From contig JAZKSG010000059.1 in NCBI GenBank assembly GCA_036626215.1, forward strand, positions 1-5,958: DNA of 5,958 nucleotides, in the 5' to 3' direction. Below, one piece after another: positions 1-5,557 of the stretch. The DNA comes from JAZKSG01 sp036626215 (GTDB lineage: Archaea; Thermoplasmatota; E2; DHVEG-1). The position numbers and the translations under genes were made by a program. How positions within the stretch are numbered: the stretch's first letter is position 1; the number at the start of each line of letters is the position of its first letter. The notes beneath the pieces are model-generated. The model was given only the letters and a program-made list of their open reading frames with translations. It was not told the origin of the DNA and made no database searches.

Positions 1-7
1 TAATGGA

Positions 8-20
8 AAGGTTTTATAAG
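8..20 (+). promoter_or_regulatory. TATA-like box of the site-2 protease gene
   Basis: A purine-rich stretch followed by GTTTTATAAG lies with its centre about 38 nt before the ATG at 54. This fits an archaeal BRE/TATA element, which would place transcription start near 40-45 and leave a leader of roughly 10 nt. No convincing Shine-Dalgarno sequence precedes the ATG. The assignment rests on sequence resemblance and spacing only. Confidence 0.5.
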
Positions 21-53
21 AAACTTCTTTTTTCCAGGAAATAGAAAAAGAAT

Positions 54-1196
54 ATGCCTAATAAATGGAATCCTTTTAACTCGTTTAACCAACAACAAAC
101 CAATCTTGATTTGGAACTTCTAAAAAAAGAAGTAGGTCAGCGTTTTCCTTTTTATGATATGAAATATAATGTTAAAACCGCTGCTTTTTACATCAATTTA
201 AACAAAGATGATCTAGAAAAAAAATTTGACGACCTACGGAAATCGCTTTCAAAAAAAGGATATATCCCTCTATTAAGAGAAGAAGGCGGCGAAGATCTCA
301 TATATATCATAAAAAAATCTGATAAGAAAACTAAACCTGTATGGGTAAATTCGCTTCTACTTATCGCTACTGTTATAACCACTGTTTTAACAGGTTCTAT
401 AATATATATGGGATATTTTGACATATGGAGTATACCCACCATTTTAGATGTATTTAAACCTGTGAACCTTTTCTATGGAGCATTACTTTTTGCTTTGCCT
501 TTACTCAGTATTTTACTAGTCCATGAAATGGGGCATTATTTTATTTCAAAAAAACATGGAATAGAAACCTCTCTACCCTATCTGATGCCGATTCCACCTA
601 TACTTCCAAATTTTAACATCGGTACTTTTGGAGCAATTATATCTAGCCGGGAGCCCATGCATGATAAAAAAGCGTTGTTTGATGTAGGGATATCTGGACC
701 GGTAGCTGGATTCATAGTGGCTTTACCAGTCACCGCTATAGGGATAGCCAACTCAGAAATTGTAGATGTAGGACAGGTAGCTTCAGGTGAACCCATACTT
801 GGTATGTCGCTTTTATTTATGTTACTATCAGAGGTTTTACTCAACATACCTCAAGGTTTTGGGTTAAGTCTAAACCCAGTAGCTTTTGCAGGATGGGTAG
901 GATTATTGATAACCTCGATAAATCTTTTACCAGCTGGACAGCTAGATGGAGGACATATATTTAGAGCGGTATTTGGAGAAAAACAGAAATATATCGGCTG
1001 GGCAGCAGTAGCTATAATGATATTTACTGGATGGTGGTTTTTTGCATTTGTTATAATCCTAATGATGGGTGGTGCAAAACATCCTCCACCACTGAACGAT
1101 CATACGCCTCTTGACATACGTAGGAAACTATTTTTCCTAGTGGCAGTAGTCGTATTGTTTTTATGTTATATTCCCTGGCCAATAAGTGTAACATAG
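54..1196 (+). CDS. Site-2-type intramembrane zinc metalloprotease (peptidase family M50)
   Basis: This is a 380-residue multi-pass membrane protein of the site-2 protease family, which cuts substrate proteins within the lipid bilayer. Visible signatures are the zinc-binding HEMGH at residues 157-161, at the end of a hydrophobic helix, and the second active-site motif NLLPAGQLDGGH at 290-301, whose Asp298 should be the third zinc ligand. Between them lie GTFGAI (190-195) and an LFDVGISGPVAGF stretch (208-220), typical of the archaeal and EGY-like plastid/cyanobacterial branch. Residues about 17-90 form a soluble charged N-terminal domain of mixed strand/helix character. Hydrophobic segments lie near 98-119, 138-156, 207-230, 249-265, 274-296, 313-340 and 357-376. 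There is no PDZ domain, unlike RseP. The ATG at 54 is chosen because the next Met (36) lies inside the N-terminal domain. Catalytic residues are intact, so it should be active. The substrate is unknown and no anti-sigma-like partner is adjacent. It appears monocistronic. Confidence 0.93.
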   Translation: MPNKWNPFNSFNQQQTNLDLELLKKEVGQRFPFYDMKYNVKTAAFYINLNKDDLEKKFDDLRKSLSKKGYIPLLREEGGEDLIYIIKKSDKKTKPVWVNSLLLIATVITTVLTGSIIYMGYFDIWSIPTILDVFKPVNLFYGALLFALPLLSILLVHEMGHYFISKKHGIETSLPYLMPIPPILPNFNIGTFGAIISSREPMHDKKALFDVGISGPVAGFIVALPVTAIGIANSEIVDVGQVASGEPILGMSLLFMLLSEVLLNIPQGFGLSLNPVAFAGWVGLLITSINLLPAGQLDGGHIFRAVFGEKQKYIGWAAVAIMIFTGWWFFAFVIILMMGGAKHPPPLNDHTPLDIRRKLFFLVAVVVLFLCYIPWPISVT

Positions 1197-1204
1197 ACTA
1201 AAAA

Positions 1205-1213
1205 TTTTTTTTT
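1205..1213 (+). terminator. Poly-T terminator after the M50 protease gene
   Basis: A run of nine T residues starts 9 nt after the TAG stop, inside a self-complementary CTAAAAA/TTTTTAG context. Archaeal RNA polymerase terminates on T-tracts, so this is a plausible end of the protease transcript. It separates that gene from the small gene at 1299. Confidence 0.5.
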
Positions 1214-1280
1214 AGAATCCGTAACCATTTAATACCCTCCAACGTATCTACCAAAAAAAATAGTAAGATGATCATAGTAT

Positions 1281-1286
1281 AGGAGA
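1281..1286 (+). promoter_or_regulatory. Possible ribosome binding site of the 74-residue protein gene
   Basis: AGGAGA sits 12 nt before the ATG at 1299, somewhat farther than the usual spacing. The intervening bases are A-rich. No better alternative start lies closer to it in frame. The TATA element for this gene is unclear: TTTAATACC near 1228-1236 and an A-rich stretch near 1253-1265 are both possible. Confidence 0.35.
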
Positions 1287-1298
1287 CACAGAAAAAAT

Positions 1299-1523
1299 AT
1301 GAAAACATATCTGACAATCATGTTCAACAGCGAAGGAAGTAAACCCTCAGAAGTAAAAAATCAGTTAATGAATATGGGTTTTAAAGCCACAAAAGGAAAC
1401 TATGATTTTGTATATGAATGGGATGAAGAAAATACTAGTGTAGAAGAACTAGTCTGGTTTGCAGATAGAGTACAAGCTGCTTTGGAGAAAAACAAAGTCT
1501 TCTTTAGTATAGAAACAGTATAA
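1299..1523 (+). CDS. Small soluble protein of unknown function, 74 residues
   Basis: I do not recognise a named family. The protein is acidic to neutral, has no Cys, no membrane segment and no signal peptide. Its pattern suggests a compact beta-alpha-beta-alpha-beta fold: strand about 2-10 (KTYLTIMFN), helix 15-27, strand 34-42 (rich in Tyr, Phe and Trp, reading YDFVYEWDE), amphipathic helix 47-64, and final strand 66-73. Such a layout resembles small ferredoxin-like or ACT-like modules, which often dimerise, but this is inference from the pattern. It reads as a real gene: it has a balanced globular composition, a purine-rich leader with AGGAGA, and ends 20 nt before a convergent gene across a terminator-like gap. 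It may be independent of the upstream protease, because a T9 tract lies between them. Function is open. Confidence 0.75.
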   Translation: MKTYLTIMFNSEGSKPSEVKNQLMNMGFKATKGNYDFVYEWDEENTSVEELVWFADRVQAALEKNKVFFSIETV

Positions 1524-1540
1524 AAAAAGAATTTTTTAAC
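1521..1540. terminator. Two-way terminator between convergent genes
   Basis: The gap between the 74-residue gene (+) and trmJ (-) consists almost wholly of an A7 tract (1522-1528) and a T6 tract (1532-1537), forming an A/T inverted repeat. Read on the plus strand it gives a T6 tract after the small gene's TAA. Read on the minus strand it gives a T7 tract after trmJ. The trmJ end also has tandem stop codons (1546-1541 on the minus strand). This fits T-tract termination in both directions. Confidence 0.55.
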
Positions 1541-1543
1541 TTA

Positions 1544-2263
1544 TTATTCTTTGTCATCTTCGTTTTTTCTAATTTTTTTTAGGATGTCACTAAATATACC
1601 CATAAAACGATGATATTCCCAGGTAGAAGGCATAGCTCGACCCATTAACCGTTTGAACATAATCCTGGTTTTTCGTTTTTTATGTTCAGGATGACCTATT
1701 TCATCTAAAAGTTTTGAAAAATATTCAAAAAGTTTATCTTTTTCTACATCACCAATTTTTCTACGTTTTTTAGGTTCAAAACCAGTTTTTACAAATAAAG
1801 GATAAAGAGTTAAAGCCACTGCATGAGAAAGATTCATAGAGCTATATTCCTTACTTGTAGGTATACGAAGCATTATATCACATTTTTTTATCTCTTCGTT
1901 AAATAAACCATAATCTTCCCGTCCGAACAATAAACCAACTTTTCCTTCAACTTCAAATATTTTATCTACAAAATCATCTAAATAAACAGGGCTACGAAGA
2001 TGTTTTTTATCTTTTTTATAATCAATAGAGGAGGTAGCTACAAGATAATCAAGATTTTGGATACAATCCTCTATGTTATCAAAAATTTTTGCTTCATCTA
2101 AAATATAACCAGCGTGTTTAGCTCTTCTGTAACAATCATCATCTAACTCACAAGGATTTACCAAAAAAAGATTATGGAAATCAAAATTAGCCATAGCACG
2201 AGCTACTGCACCAATGTTTCCACTGATTTTAGGTTCCACCAATACTACATAAAAATCTGGAAT
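1544..2263 (-). CDS. trmJ: tRNA (cytidine/uridine-32-2'-O)-methyltransferase TrmJ-like, SPOUT family
   Basis: This is a TrmH/SPOUT-class S-adenosylmethionine-dependent 2'-O-methyltransferase; TrmJ members modify position 32 in the tRNA anticodon loop. Numbering from the TTG at 2242, motif 1 is GNIGAVARAMANF (8-20) with the catalytic Arg15. Motif 2 is LLFGREDYGLFNEE (104-117). Motif 3 is RIPTSKEYSSMNLSHAVAL (126-144). Motifs 2 and 3 build the knotted cofactor site. The helical C-terminal extension (about 165-225, with a late W-E-Y-H segment) is characteristic of TrmJ and not of short TrmL. Start choice: the TTG would remove the residues YVVL that normally form strand 1. An in-frame ATT at 2263, 7 nt after a GGAGGTT site, adds seven residues and restores that strand, so I prefer it (239 residues) despite the rare codon. 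No in-frame ATG exists upstream before the stop at 2323-2321. TrmJ is favoured over a generic TrmH-family enzyme because of the C-terminal domain. Confidence 0.88.
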   Translation of the reverse strand: MPDFYVVLVEPKISGNIGAVARAMANFDFHNLFLVNPCELDDDCYRRAKHAGYILDEAKIFDNIEDCIQNLDYLVATSSIDYKKDKKHLRSPVYLDDFVDKIFEVEGKVGLLFGREDYGLFNEEIKKCDIMLRIPTSKEYSSMNLSHAVALTLYPLFVKTGFEPKKRRKIGDVEKDKLFEYFSKLLDEIGHPEHKKRKTRIMFKRLMGRAMPSTWEYHRFMGIFSDILKKIRKNEDDKE

Positions 2264-2270
2264 AACACAT

Positions 2271-2277
2271 AACCTCC
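2271..2277 (-). promoter_or_regulatory. Strong ribosome binding site that decides the trmJ start
   Basis: On the minus strand GGAGGTT is followed after 7 nt by the in-frame codon ATT (2263-2261). It is the best Shine-Dalgarno match I see in the window. An ATG abuts it directly at 2270-2268 but is out of frame and stops after 13 codons. The TTG at 2242 is 28 nt away, too far to use this site. Confidence 0.6.
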
Positions 2278-2306
2278 AAGTAAATCCTTTAAAGAAAAAA
2301 ATGAAA

Positions 2307-2317
2307 GGTATATAATG
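2307..2317 (-). promoter_or_regulatory. TATA-like box of trmJ
   Basis: The minus strand reads CATTATATACC, centred about 49 nt before the proposed ATT start. A transcription start 25-26 nt downstream would fall near 2286 and give a leader of about 23 nt that includes the GGAGGTT site. This fits a conventionally led mRNA and contrasts with the near-leaderless neighbours. Confidence 0.4.
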
Positions 2318-2320
2318 ATG

Positions 2321-2734
2321 TTATTTTATATTTAACTTCTTTAGTTTATCCTTGTACATTTTTCTATATTTAGAGGGGAGATGGCGACTAACTACATCTA
2401 GTTCATGACGGTTTTTGATTAACTCCGATCTCTTATTAGTCTTGATTTCTTCTAGTAGAAACTTTTTGTTTTTATGATAGTTGTAGAGATACCAAACTCC
2501 TGTTATCAACAAAATGAAGCCAACTACCAGCAGATAAAAATTCCAGTTACCTAAATCTTCTATAAGATTTGTATATGCTCCAAGCGGGATTTCGCCGGAA
2601 GTCAAAGCTTCACGTAGTCCAAACCATATAGCCCCCATCATCAAAAGGATTATGCTAGCTATAGTTACTACAGAGCTAAGAGGAAGTGTATATTCTCTTA
2701 GGAAATCTGTTATCCTATTAAATATTGATACCAT
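2321..2734 (-). CDS. Small membrane protein with two transmembrane helices and a basic tail, function unknown
   Basis: I cannot assign a confident family. From the ATG at 2734 the product has 137 residues: a short amphipathic N-terminus, a hydrophobic helix at about 19-41, an extramembrane loop (42-64), a second helix at about 65-86, then a Lys/Arg-rich helical tail (88-137) in which Leu-Pro-Ser-Lys-Tyr-Arg (119-124) stands out. The positive-inside rule puts the tail in the cytoplasm. Small two-helix archaeal proteins with a helical tail exist among DUFs of the Thermoplasmata, but I cannot name the one that matches. An upstream in-frame ATG at 2815 would add 27 basic, non-hydrophobic residues. 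I reject it because an AAGGTGGA site and a TATA-like stretch lie inside that extension and fit the 2734 start. It sits between proS and trmJ on the same strand, 117 nt after proS and 57 nt before trmJ, with no evident functional link. Confidence 0.72.
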   Translation of the reverse strand: MVSIFNRITDFLREYTLPLSSVVTIASIILLMMGAIWFGLREALTSGEIPLGAYTNLIEDLGNWNFYLLVVGFILLITGVWYLYNYHKNKKFLLEEIKTNKRSELIKNRHELDVVSRHLPSKYRKMYKDKLKKLNIK

Positions 2735-2743
2735 CTTTTTTAT

Positions 2744-2751
2744 TCCACCTT
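2744..2751 (-). promoter_or_regulatory. Ribosome binding site supporting the start at 2734
   Basis: The minus strand carries AAGGTGGA with about 9 nt of A-rich spacer before the ATG at 2734. Its presence, together with the upstream TATA-like element, argues for the shorter form of the two-helix membrane protein. Confidence 0.45.
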
Positions 2752-2763
2752 CAATACGAAGAC

Positions 2764-2776
2764 AAAATATATATCT
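2764..2776 (-). promoter_or_regulatory. TATA-like box of the two-helix membrane protein gene
   Basis: The minus strand reads AGATATATATTTT, centred about 36 nt before the ATG at 2734. The spacing would put transcription start in the mid-2740s, a short leader. It lies 3' of the proS T-tract, so the gene likely has its own promoter and is not simply a read-through product of proS. Confidence 0.45.
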
Positions 2777-2825
2777 TCTCGTTTTTTTTGAATGTAAATG
2801 CTTTAAACCCATCAAATAATTTTCT

Positions 2826-2835
2826 AAAAAAAAAA
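2826..2835 (-). terminator. Poly-T terminator after proS
   Basis: Ten consecutive T residues on the minus strand (A10 on the plus strand) begin about 16 nt after the proS TGA stop. This is the longest such tract in the window and is consistent with archaeal T-tract termination of the proS transcript. Confidence 0.55.
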
Positions 2836-2851
2836 TACAAAAATATTGTTT

Positions 2852-4270
2852 TCAATAGGTTTTAGCGTATCTCATCCAACTTTCACCTGGCTCGCCGCAA
2901 ATCGGGCAGCTGCTTTCACAGCTTGTTTCATTTATTGGTTCACCTAAAGTATTTCCATCTAAGATTTCTTCTACCTCCATTGCACAACTTTCTTTTCCAC
3001 ACCATGGGAGTTCAACTATCCCTTTTAAATCATGGGCTTCTTCCAAAGTCTCGACTCGATACATGTTTTCATTAAGAAGAGTTTGTGCTTTGTTGTAGAG
3101 TTCTTCAGAAATCAACTCGAAGGTTTGTTTAATTATCGTCAAAGCCTCATCCATAGAGACTTGTTGTTTATCTCCAGTGTCACGTCTAACTATAACAACT
3201 TGGTTGTTCTCTATATCACGGGGGCCTATCTCCACTCTTATAGGTATACCTTTTAACTCCCAGTCATAAAATTTGTTTCCAGGTGTTACATCTCTTTTAT
3301 CTAGATGTACTCTGATATTGTTTTCTTTGAGTTTTCTACTGAATTTCTCTGCTGTCTCCATGACTTCTTTTTTTTCGTCTTTAAAGAGGATAGGTACAAC
3401 TACGGTTTGTATTGGAGCTACAGCGGGTGGAAGAATCAAACCTCGGTCGTCTCCATGTATACCTACGAGAGCACCTATTATTCGTTCGCTCATACCATAG
3501 GTTGTTTGATGACAGTTTTTATGCTCACCGTTTTCATCTTCATATTCTATCTCGTAAGGTTTAGCGAAATTGTCTTTATACTGATGTATAGAACCAAGTT
3601 GAAGAGTACGGAGAGAGGGCATAAGTACATCTAAACTAAGGGTGTAGAATGCGCCAGCGAATTTATCCCATTCAGGTCGTTTACAAAAGACAAAAGGTAG
3701 ACAGAGTTTTTTGAAGAGTTGATCTGCTATTTTTTTGTCTTCTTCTATCTGTTTTTCTGCGTCTTCGAAGCTTTTATGGCATGTATGTGCTTCAAAAAAA
3801 TGGATTTCTCTCACCCTTATAAAAGCACGGGTTTGTTTGGTTTCATACCGGAAGGTGTTAACAATTTGATAGGTTTTAAGAGGTAGATCTGTATGGGATC
3901 TTACCCATAGGGAAAACAGGGGATACATAGCGGTTTCAGAGGTGGGACGGAGAAGTAAACGTTCTTCTAGTTCATTTAAACCAGCGTGGGTAACCCAGAA
4001 TACTTCGCTTCCGAAACCCTCTATATGATCTGCTTCTTTTTCAAATGAGGACTCTGGAACAAGTAAAGGGAAACATACTTCTTGATGGTCTGTTTTCAAC
4101 ATTTCATCTCTTATAAAGTGATCTACAAAAGACATCAATTTCCATCCGTAGGGACGCCATACATTCATGCCTTTAACAGGATATCTTTTATCGCAAAGAT
4201 CTGCTAGCTCAACAATTTCGTTATACCATTCATGAAAATCCTCGGATTTCTTATATTTCGTCTCGGGCAT
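2852..4270 (-). CDS. proS: Prolyl-tRNA synthetase, archaeal/eukaryotic type
   Basis: This class II aminoacyl-tRNA synthetase charges tRNA-Pro with proline in the cytoplasm. The 472 residues are full length for the archaeal form, which lacks the bacterial editing insertion between motifs 2 and 3. Motif 1 lies around 50-75 with the conserved FPLLVPES (67-74). The LLLRPTSETAMYP stretch (105-117) and motif 2 (NTFRYETKQTRAFIRVREI, 138-156, Arg141) form the ATP/proline site. FFEAHT (158-163) follows. The LQLGSIHQYKDNFAKPYEI segment (223-241) and CHQTTYGMSERIIGAL (253-268) lead into motif 3, GIHGDDRGLILPP (270-282, Arg276). The anticodon-binding domain spans about 285-390. The C-terminal zinc domain has Cys424, Cys429, Cys455 and Cys458, and the protein ends in the conserved terminal Tyr. 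The ATG at 4270 gives the expected MPETKYKKSEDFHEWY opening. It lies downstream of L40e on the same strand with its own TATA-like box. Nothing looks broken. Confidence 0.98.
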   Translation of the reverse strand: MPETKYKKSEDFHEWYNEIVELADLCDKRYPVKGMNVWRPYGWKLMSFVDHFIRDEMLKTDHQEVCFPLLVPESSFEKEADHIEGFGSEVFWVTHAGLNELEERLLLRPTSETAMYPLFSLWVRSHTDLPLKTYQIVNTFRYETKQTRAFIRVREIHFFEAHTCHKSFEDAEKQIEEDKKIADQLFKKLCLPFVFCKRPEWDKFAGAFYTLSLDVLMPSLRTLQLGSIHQYKDNFAKPYEIEYEDENGEHKNCHQTTYGMSERIIGALVGIHGDDRGLILPPAVAPIQTVVVPILFKDEKKEVMETAEKFSRKLKENNIRVHLDKRDVTPGNKFYDWELKGIPIRVEIGPRDIENNQVVIVRRDTGDKQQVSMDEALTIIKQTFELISEELYNKAQTLLNENMYRVETLEEAHDLKGIVELPWCGKESCAMEVEEILDGNTLGEPINETSCESSCPICGEPGESWMRYAKTY

Positions 4271-4295
4271 AATAATTCAACAACCAGACATAGTA

Positions 4296-4308
4296 TCTTT
4301 ATATTTTA
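4296..4308 (-). promoter_or_regulatory. TATA-like box of proS
   Basis: The minus strand reads TAAAATATAAAGA, centred about 32 nt before the proS ATG. Transcription would begin within roughly 6-10 nt of the start codon. No Shine-Dalgarno match precedes the ATG, consistent with a leaderless or nearly leaderless mRNA. Confidence 0.5.
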
Positions 4309-4313
4309 TTATC

Positions 4314-4328
4314 TTAAACTTGGTTTAA
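4314..4328. repeat. Perfect short inverted repeat just upstream of the proS promoter
   Basis: TTAAAC, a 3-nt spacer TTG, and GTTTAA form a perfect 6-bp inverted repeat. It lies 5-6 bp upstream (relative to proS) of the TATA-like box, where an archaeal BRE or a regulator site would be. It could be an operator for a dimeric DNA-binding protein, or chance in AT-rich DNA. It is too short to call firmly. Confidence 0.3.
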
Positions 4329-4391
4329 AATAAGTGAAAACTATTAAAACATGACGGTTTAGAAAGAAGATAAATGTTTTTAAAACGTAAA

Positions 4392-4541
4392 CTAGACGCC
4401 TCTGCCTTCTTTAGCTTTTGGACGAAGTTCTTTAGAACGACATCTACGGCATCTTTTAGCACGTGGGGCATTTAAAGCTCCGCATTTCATACATACTTTC
4501 TTTTTTAACAACCGGTTTTCTGCTTCTGGAAATCTAGCCAT
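4392..4541 (-). CDS. rpl40e: Large-subunit ribosomal protein L40e
   Basis: A 49-residue basic zinc protein of the 50S ribosomal subunit (eL40 in the universal naming). In eukaryotes it is made as a ubiquitin fusion; in archaea it is free-standing, as here. The opening MARFPEAENRLLKKKVC is diagnostic of archaeal L40e. The four zinc ligands are Cys17, Cys20, Cys31 and Cys34 (C-x2-C, ten residues, C-x2-C), and the tail carries the LRPKAKEGRG segment (39-48). The length matches the archaeal family (about 48-53). No Shine-Dalgarno motif is close to the ATG; a GGTG lies 11 nt upstream, and the TATA-like box spacing suggests a very short leader. It is transcribed toward proS, 121 nt downstream on the same strand, and is divergent from the zinc-ribbon membrane gene at 4730. 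It is small enough to be missed by length filters. Confidence 0.96.
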   Translation of the reverse strand: MARFPEAENRLLKKKVCMKCGALNAPRAKRCRRCRSKELRPKAKEGRGV

Positions 4542-4566
4542 TTTTACGATAACACCAAACGATACT

Positions 4567-4579
4567 CTATTTTATTTTC
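4567..4579 (-). promoter_or_regulatory. TATA-like box of the L40e gene
   Basis: The minus strand reads GAAAATAAAATAG, centred about 32 nt before the L40e ATG, the same geometry as proS. A second A/T-rich stretch farther upstream (near 4585-4602) is an alternative. The inferred leader is short, under about 10 nt. Confidence 0.45.
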
Positions 4580-4691
4580 TTAATGTATTTTTTTATTAAA
4601 TTGGGTTATGGGAATAAAGCAAACATTATTTAAATATAATCCACAAAAACTAGTAAAAAATAGAGGTTTTAGTTCTTCAAATAAAAAATTT

Positions 4692-4708
4692 ATGGAAATA
4701 TACTTAAT
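4692..4708 (+). promoter_or_regulatory. TATA-like box of the zinc-ribbon membrane protein gene
   Basis: GGAAATATACTTAAT is centred about 31-33 nt upstream of the TTG/GTG start pair at 4730/4733, matching the promoter-to-start distance of L40e and proS. Transcription starting 25-26 nt downstream would begin almost at the start codon. A second candidate, AAATTTATGG (4687-4695), lies slightly upstream. Confidence 0.4.
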
Positions 4709-4729
4709 ACATTAGTTCTATCACGGGCG

Positions 4730-5557
4730 TTGGTGAGCAAAATAGTGAAGGGGAAAACAAGATGCCCCAATTGTAACCACACCTTCATCGTGGATGTTAC
4801 AAAAGAACAAGACAAACACAGGATTGAATGCCCTAACTGTAAAACCAATTTTATGATAAAAACAAGTTCCACCAAGAAAACAAAAAAGAAATGTCACTGG
4901 GAGGAGCACGGTGAACCACGAAAAACTATTCTCTCATCAATGAAACCAAAAACAAACAAACCAAACATAGCAGCAATATTACTCGTATGCATATTCGCTA
5001 TAGGTATAACTACAGCAGCGTTTTCAGGAATTTTTATAAACACTACTTCAGACCTAGGGAATGCAGCAGGTCTTAAAGGAACAGTAGAGATAGACATAAT
5101 ACAACCCAACAATCAAACCGAGAAAAATATTACAGTAACGCTAGATAATCAACAAAAAACTGGGAATTCAAAAATAATTTTTAAAAACACAGAGTTAGGT
5201 ATAAAATCTCTAACTATTTCTGAGATGGGTAAACAAACCTATACCAAAGAAATACTTGTTTCACCATTTACTACAACAAAGGAAGAAATAGATGCAAACC
5301 AAACAAAAAGTGAAAACGAAGAGTTTGGCACTACAGGATGCAGCATAATAATAGGGATATTCTCAATTTTCTCACTTGTAGCAGCTATAGCATGTATAAA
5401 AAGAAACCATTTTGATATAGCGATAGCAGGAACAGTTATAGCGATACTATCCGTAGGGTTTTATTTTACAGGAGCAATACTCAGTATAATATCCCTAGTT
5501 TTAATCATGTTTTCAAGAGATGAATTCGAAAATGGAAAGAAGGGAAAAATATTCTAA
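4730..5557 (+). CDS. Zinc-ribbon membrane protein with an external carboxypeptidase-regulatory-like domain, function unknown
   Basis: A 275-residue protein of clear domain order but unknown role. Residues 12-44 are an MJ0042-like zinc ribbon with Cys12, Cys15, Cys34 and Cys37 (two CPNC knuckles). A Lys-rich linker follows with a CHWEEHGEPRKTILSS segment (55-70) that I recall as conserved in related archaeal membrane proteins. A transmembrane helix at about 79-103 leads to an extracytoplasmic region (104-200) containing N-linked sequon-like Asn-x-Thr sites and a beta-rich stretch (117-187: GTVEI, ITVTLDN, KIIFKNTELGIKSLTISEMG). That pattern resembles carboxypeptidase regulatory-like or PEGA sandwich domains. 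Three closely spaced helices (about 203-223, 229-243, 245-262) and an SRDEF tail end the protein. This predicts a cytoplasmic ribbon and an external beta domain. The start is TTG at 4730 or GTG at 4733; no ATG is available before the ribbon. It overlaps the next gene by 26 bp, so the two are probably co-translated. Confidence 0.8.
   Translation: MVSKIVKGKTRCPNCNHTFIVDVTKEQDKHRIECPNCKTNFMIKTSSTKKTKKKCHWEEHGEPRKTILSSMKPKTNKPNIAAILLVCIFAIGITTAAFSGIFINTTSDLGNAAGLKGTVEIDIIQPNNQTEKNITVTLDNQQKTGNSKIIFKNTELGIKSLTISEMGKQTYTKEILVSPFTTTKEEIDANQTKSENEEFGTTGCSIIIGIFSIFSLVAAIACIKRNHFDIAIAGTVIAILSVGFYFTGAILSIISLVLIMFSRDEFENGKKGKIF

Noticed and set aside
188..847. Minus-strand open frames within the M50 protease gene
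   Set aside because: The plus-strand frame encodes clear catalytic motifs through this region; the antisense products have no recognisable features.
1197..1298. Riboswitch or small gene between the protease and the 74-residue gene
   Set aside because: Only a T9 tract, A-rich stretches and an AGGAGA site are visible; no stable paired stems or open frame with coding character.
2229..2270. ATG directly abutting the GGAGGTT site before trmJ
   Set aside because: It is out of frame with trmJ, stops after 13 codons and has no spacer from the ribosome binding site. It would only matter if the T5 run is misread.
2735..2815. 27-residue N-terminal extension of the two-helix membrane protein
   Set aside because: The extension is basic with no domain character, and it contains the TATA-like and AAGGTGGA signals that fit the start at 2734.
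3032..3634. Open frames of 74-109 codons on the plus strand across proS
   Set aside because: They are antisense to strongly conserved synthetase sequence, overlap each other, and give low-complexity Phe/Ser-rich products without motifs.
4542..4729. tRNA or structured RNA gene in the longest intergenic gap
   Set aside because: I found no cloverleaf, TPsiC-like GGTTC segment or GC-rich hairpin; the DNA is A/T-rich and fits divergent promoters.
4690..5112. Minus-strand open frames opposite the zinc-ribbon gene
   Set aside because: They are antisense to a coherent zinc-ribbon/transmembrane protein and three overlapping frames compete for the same DNA.
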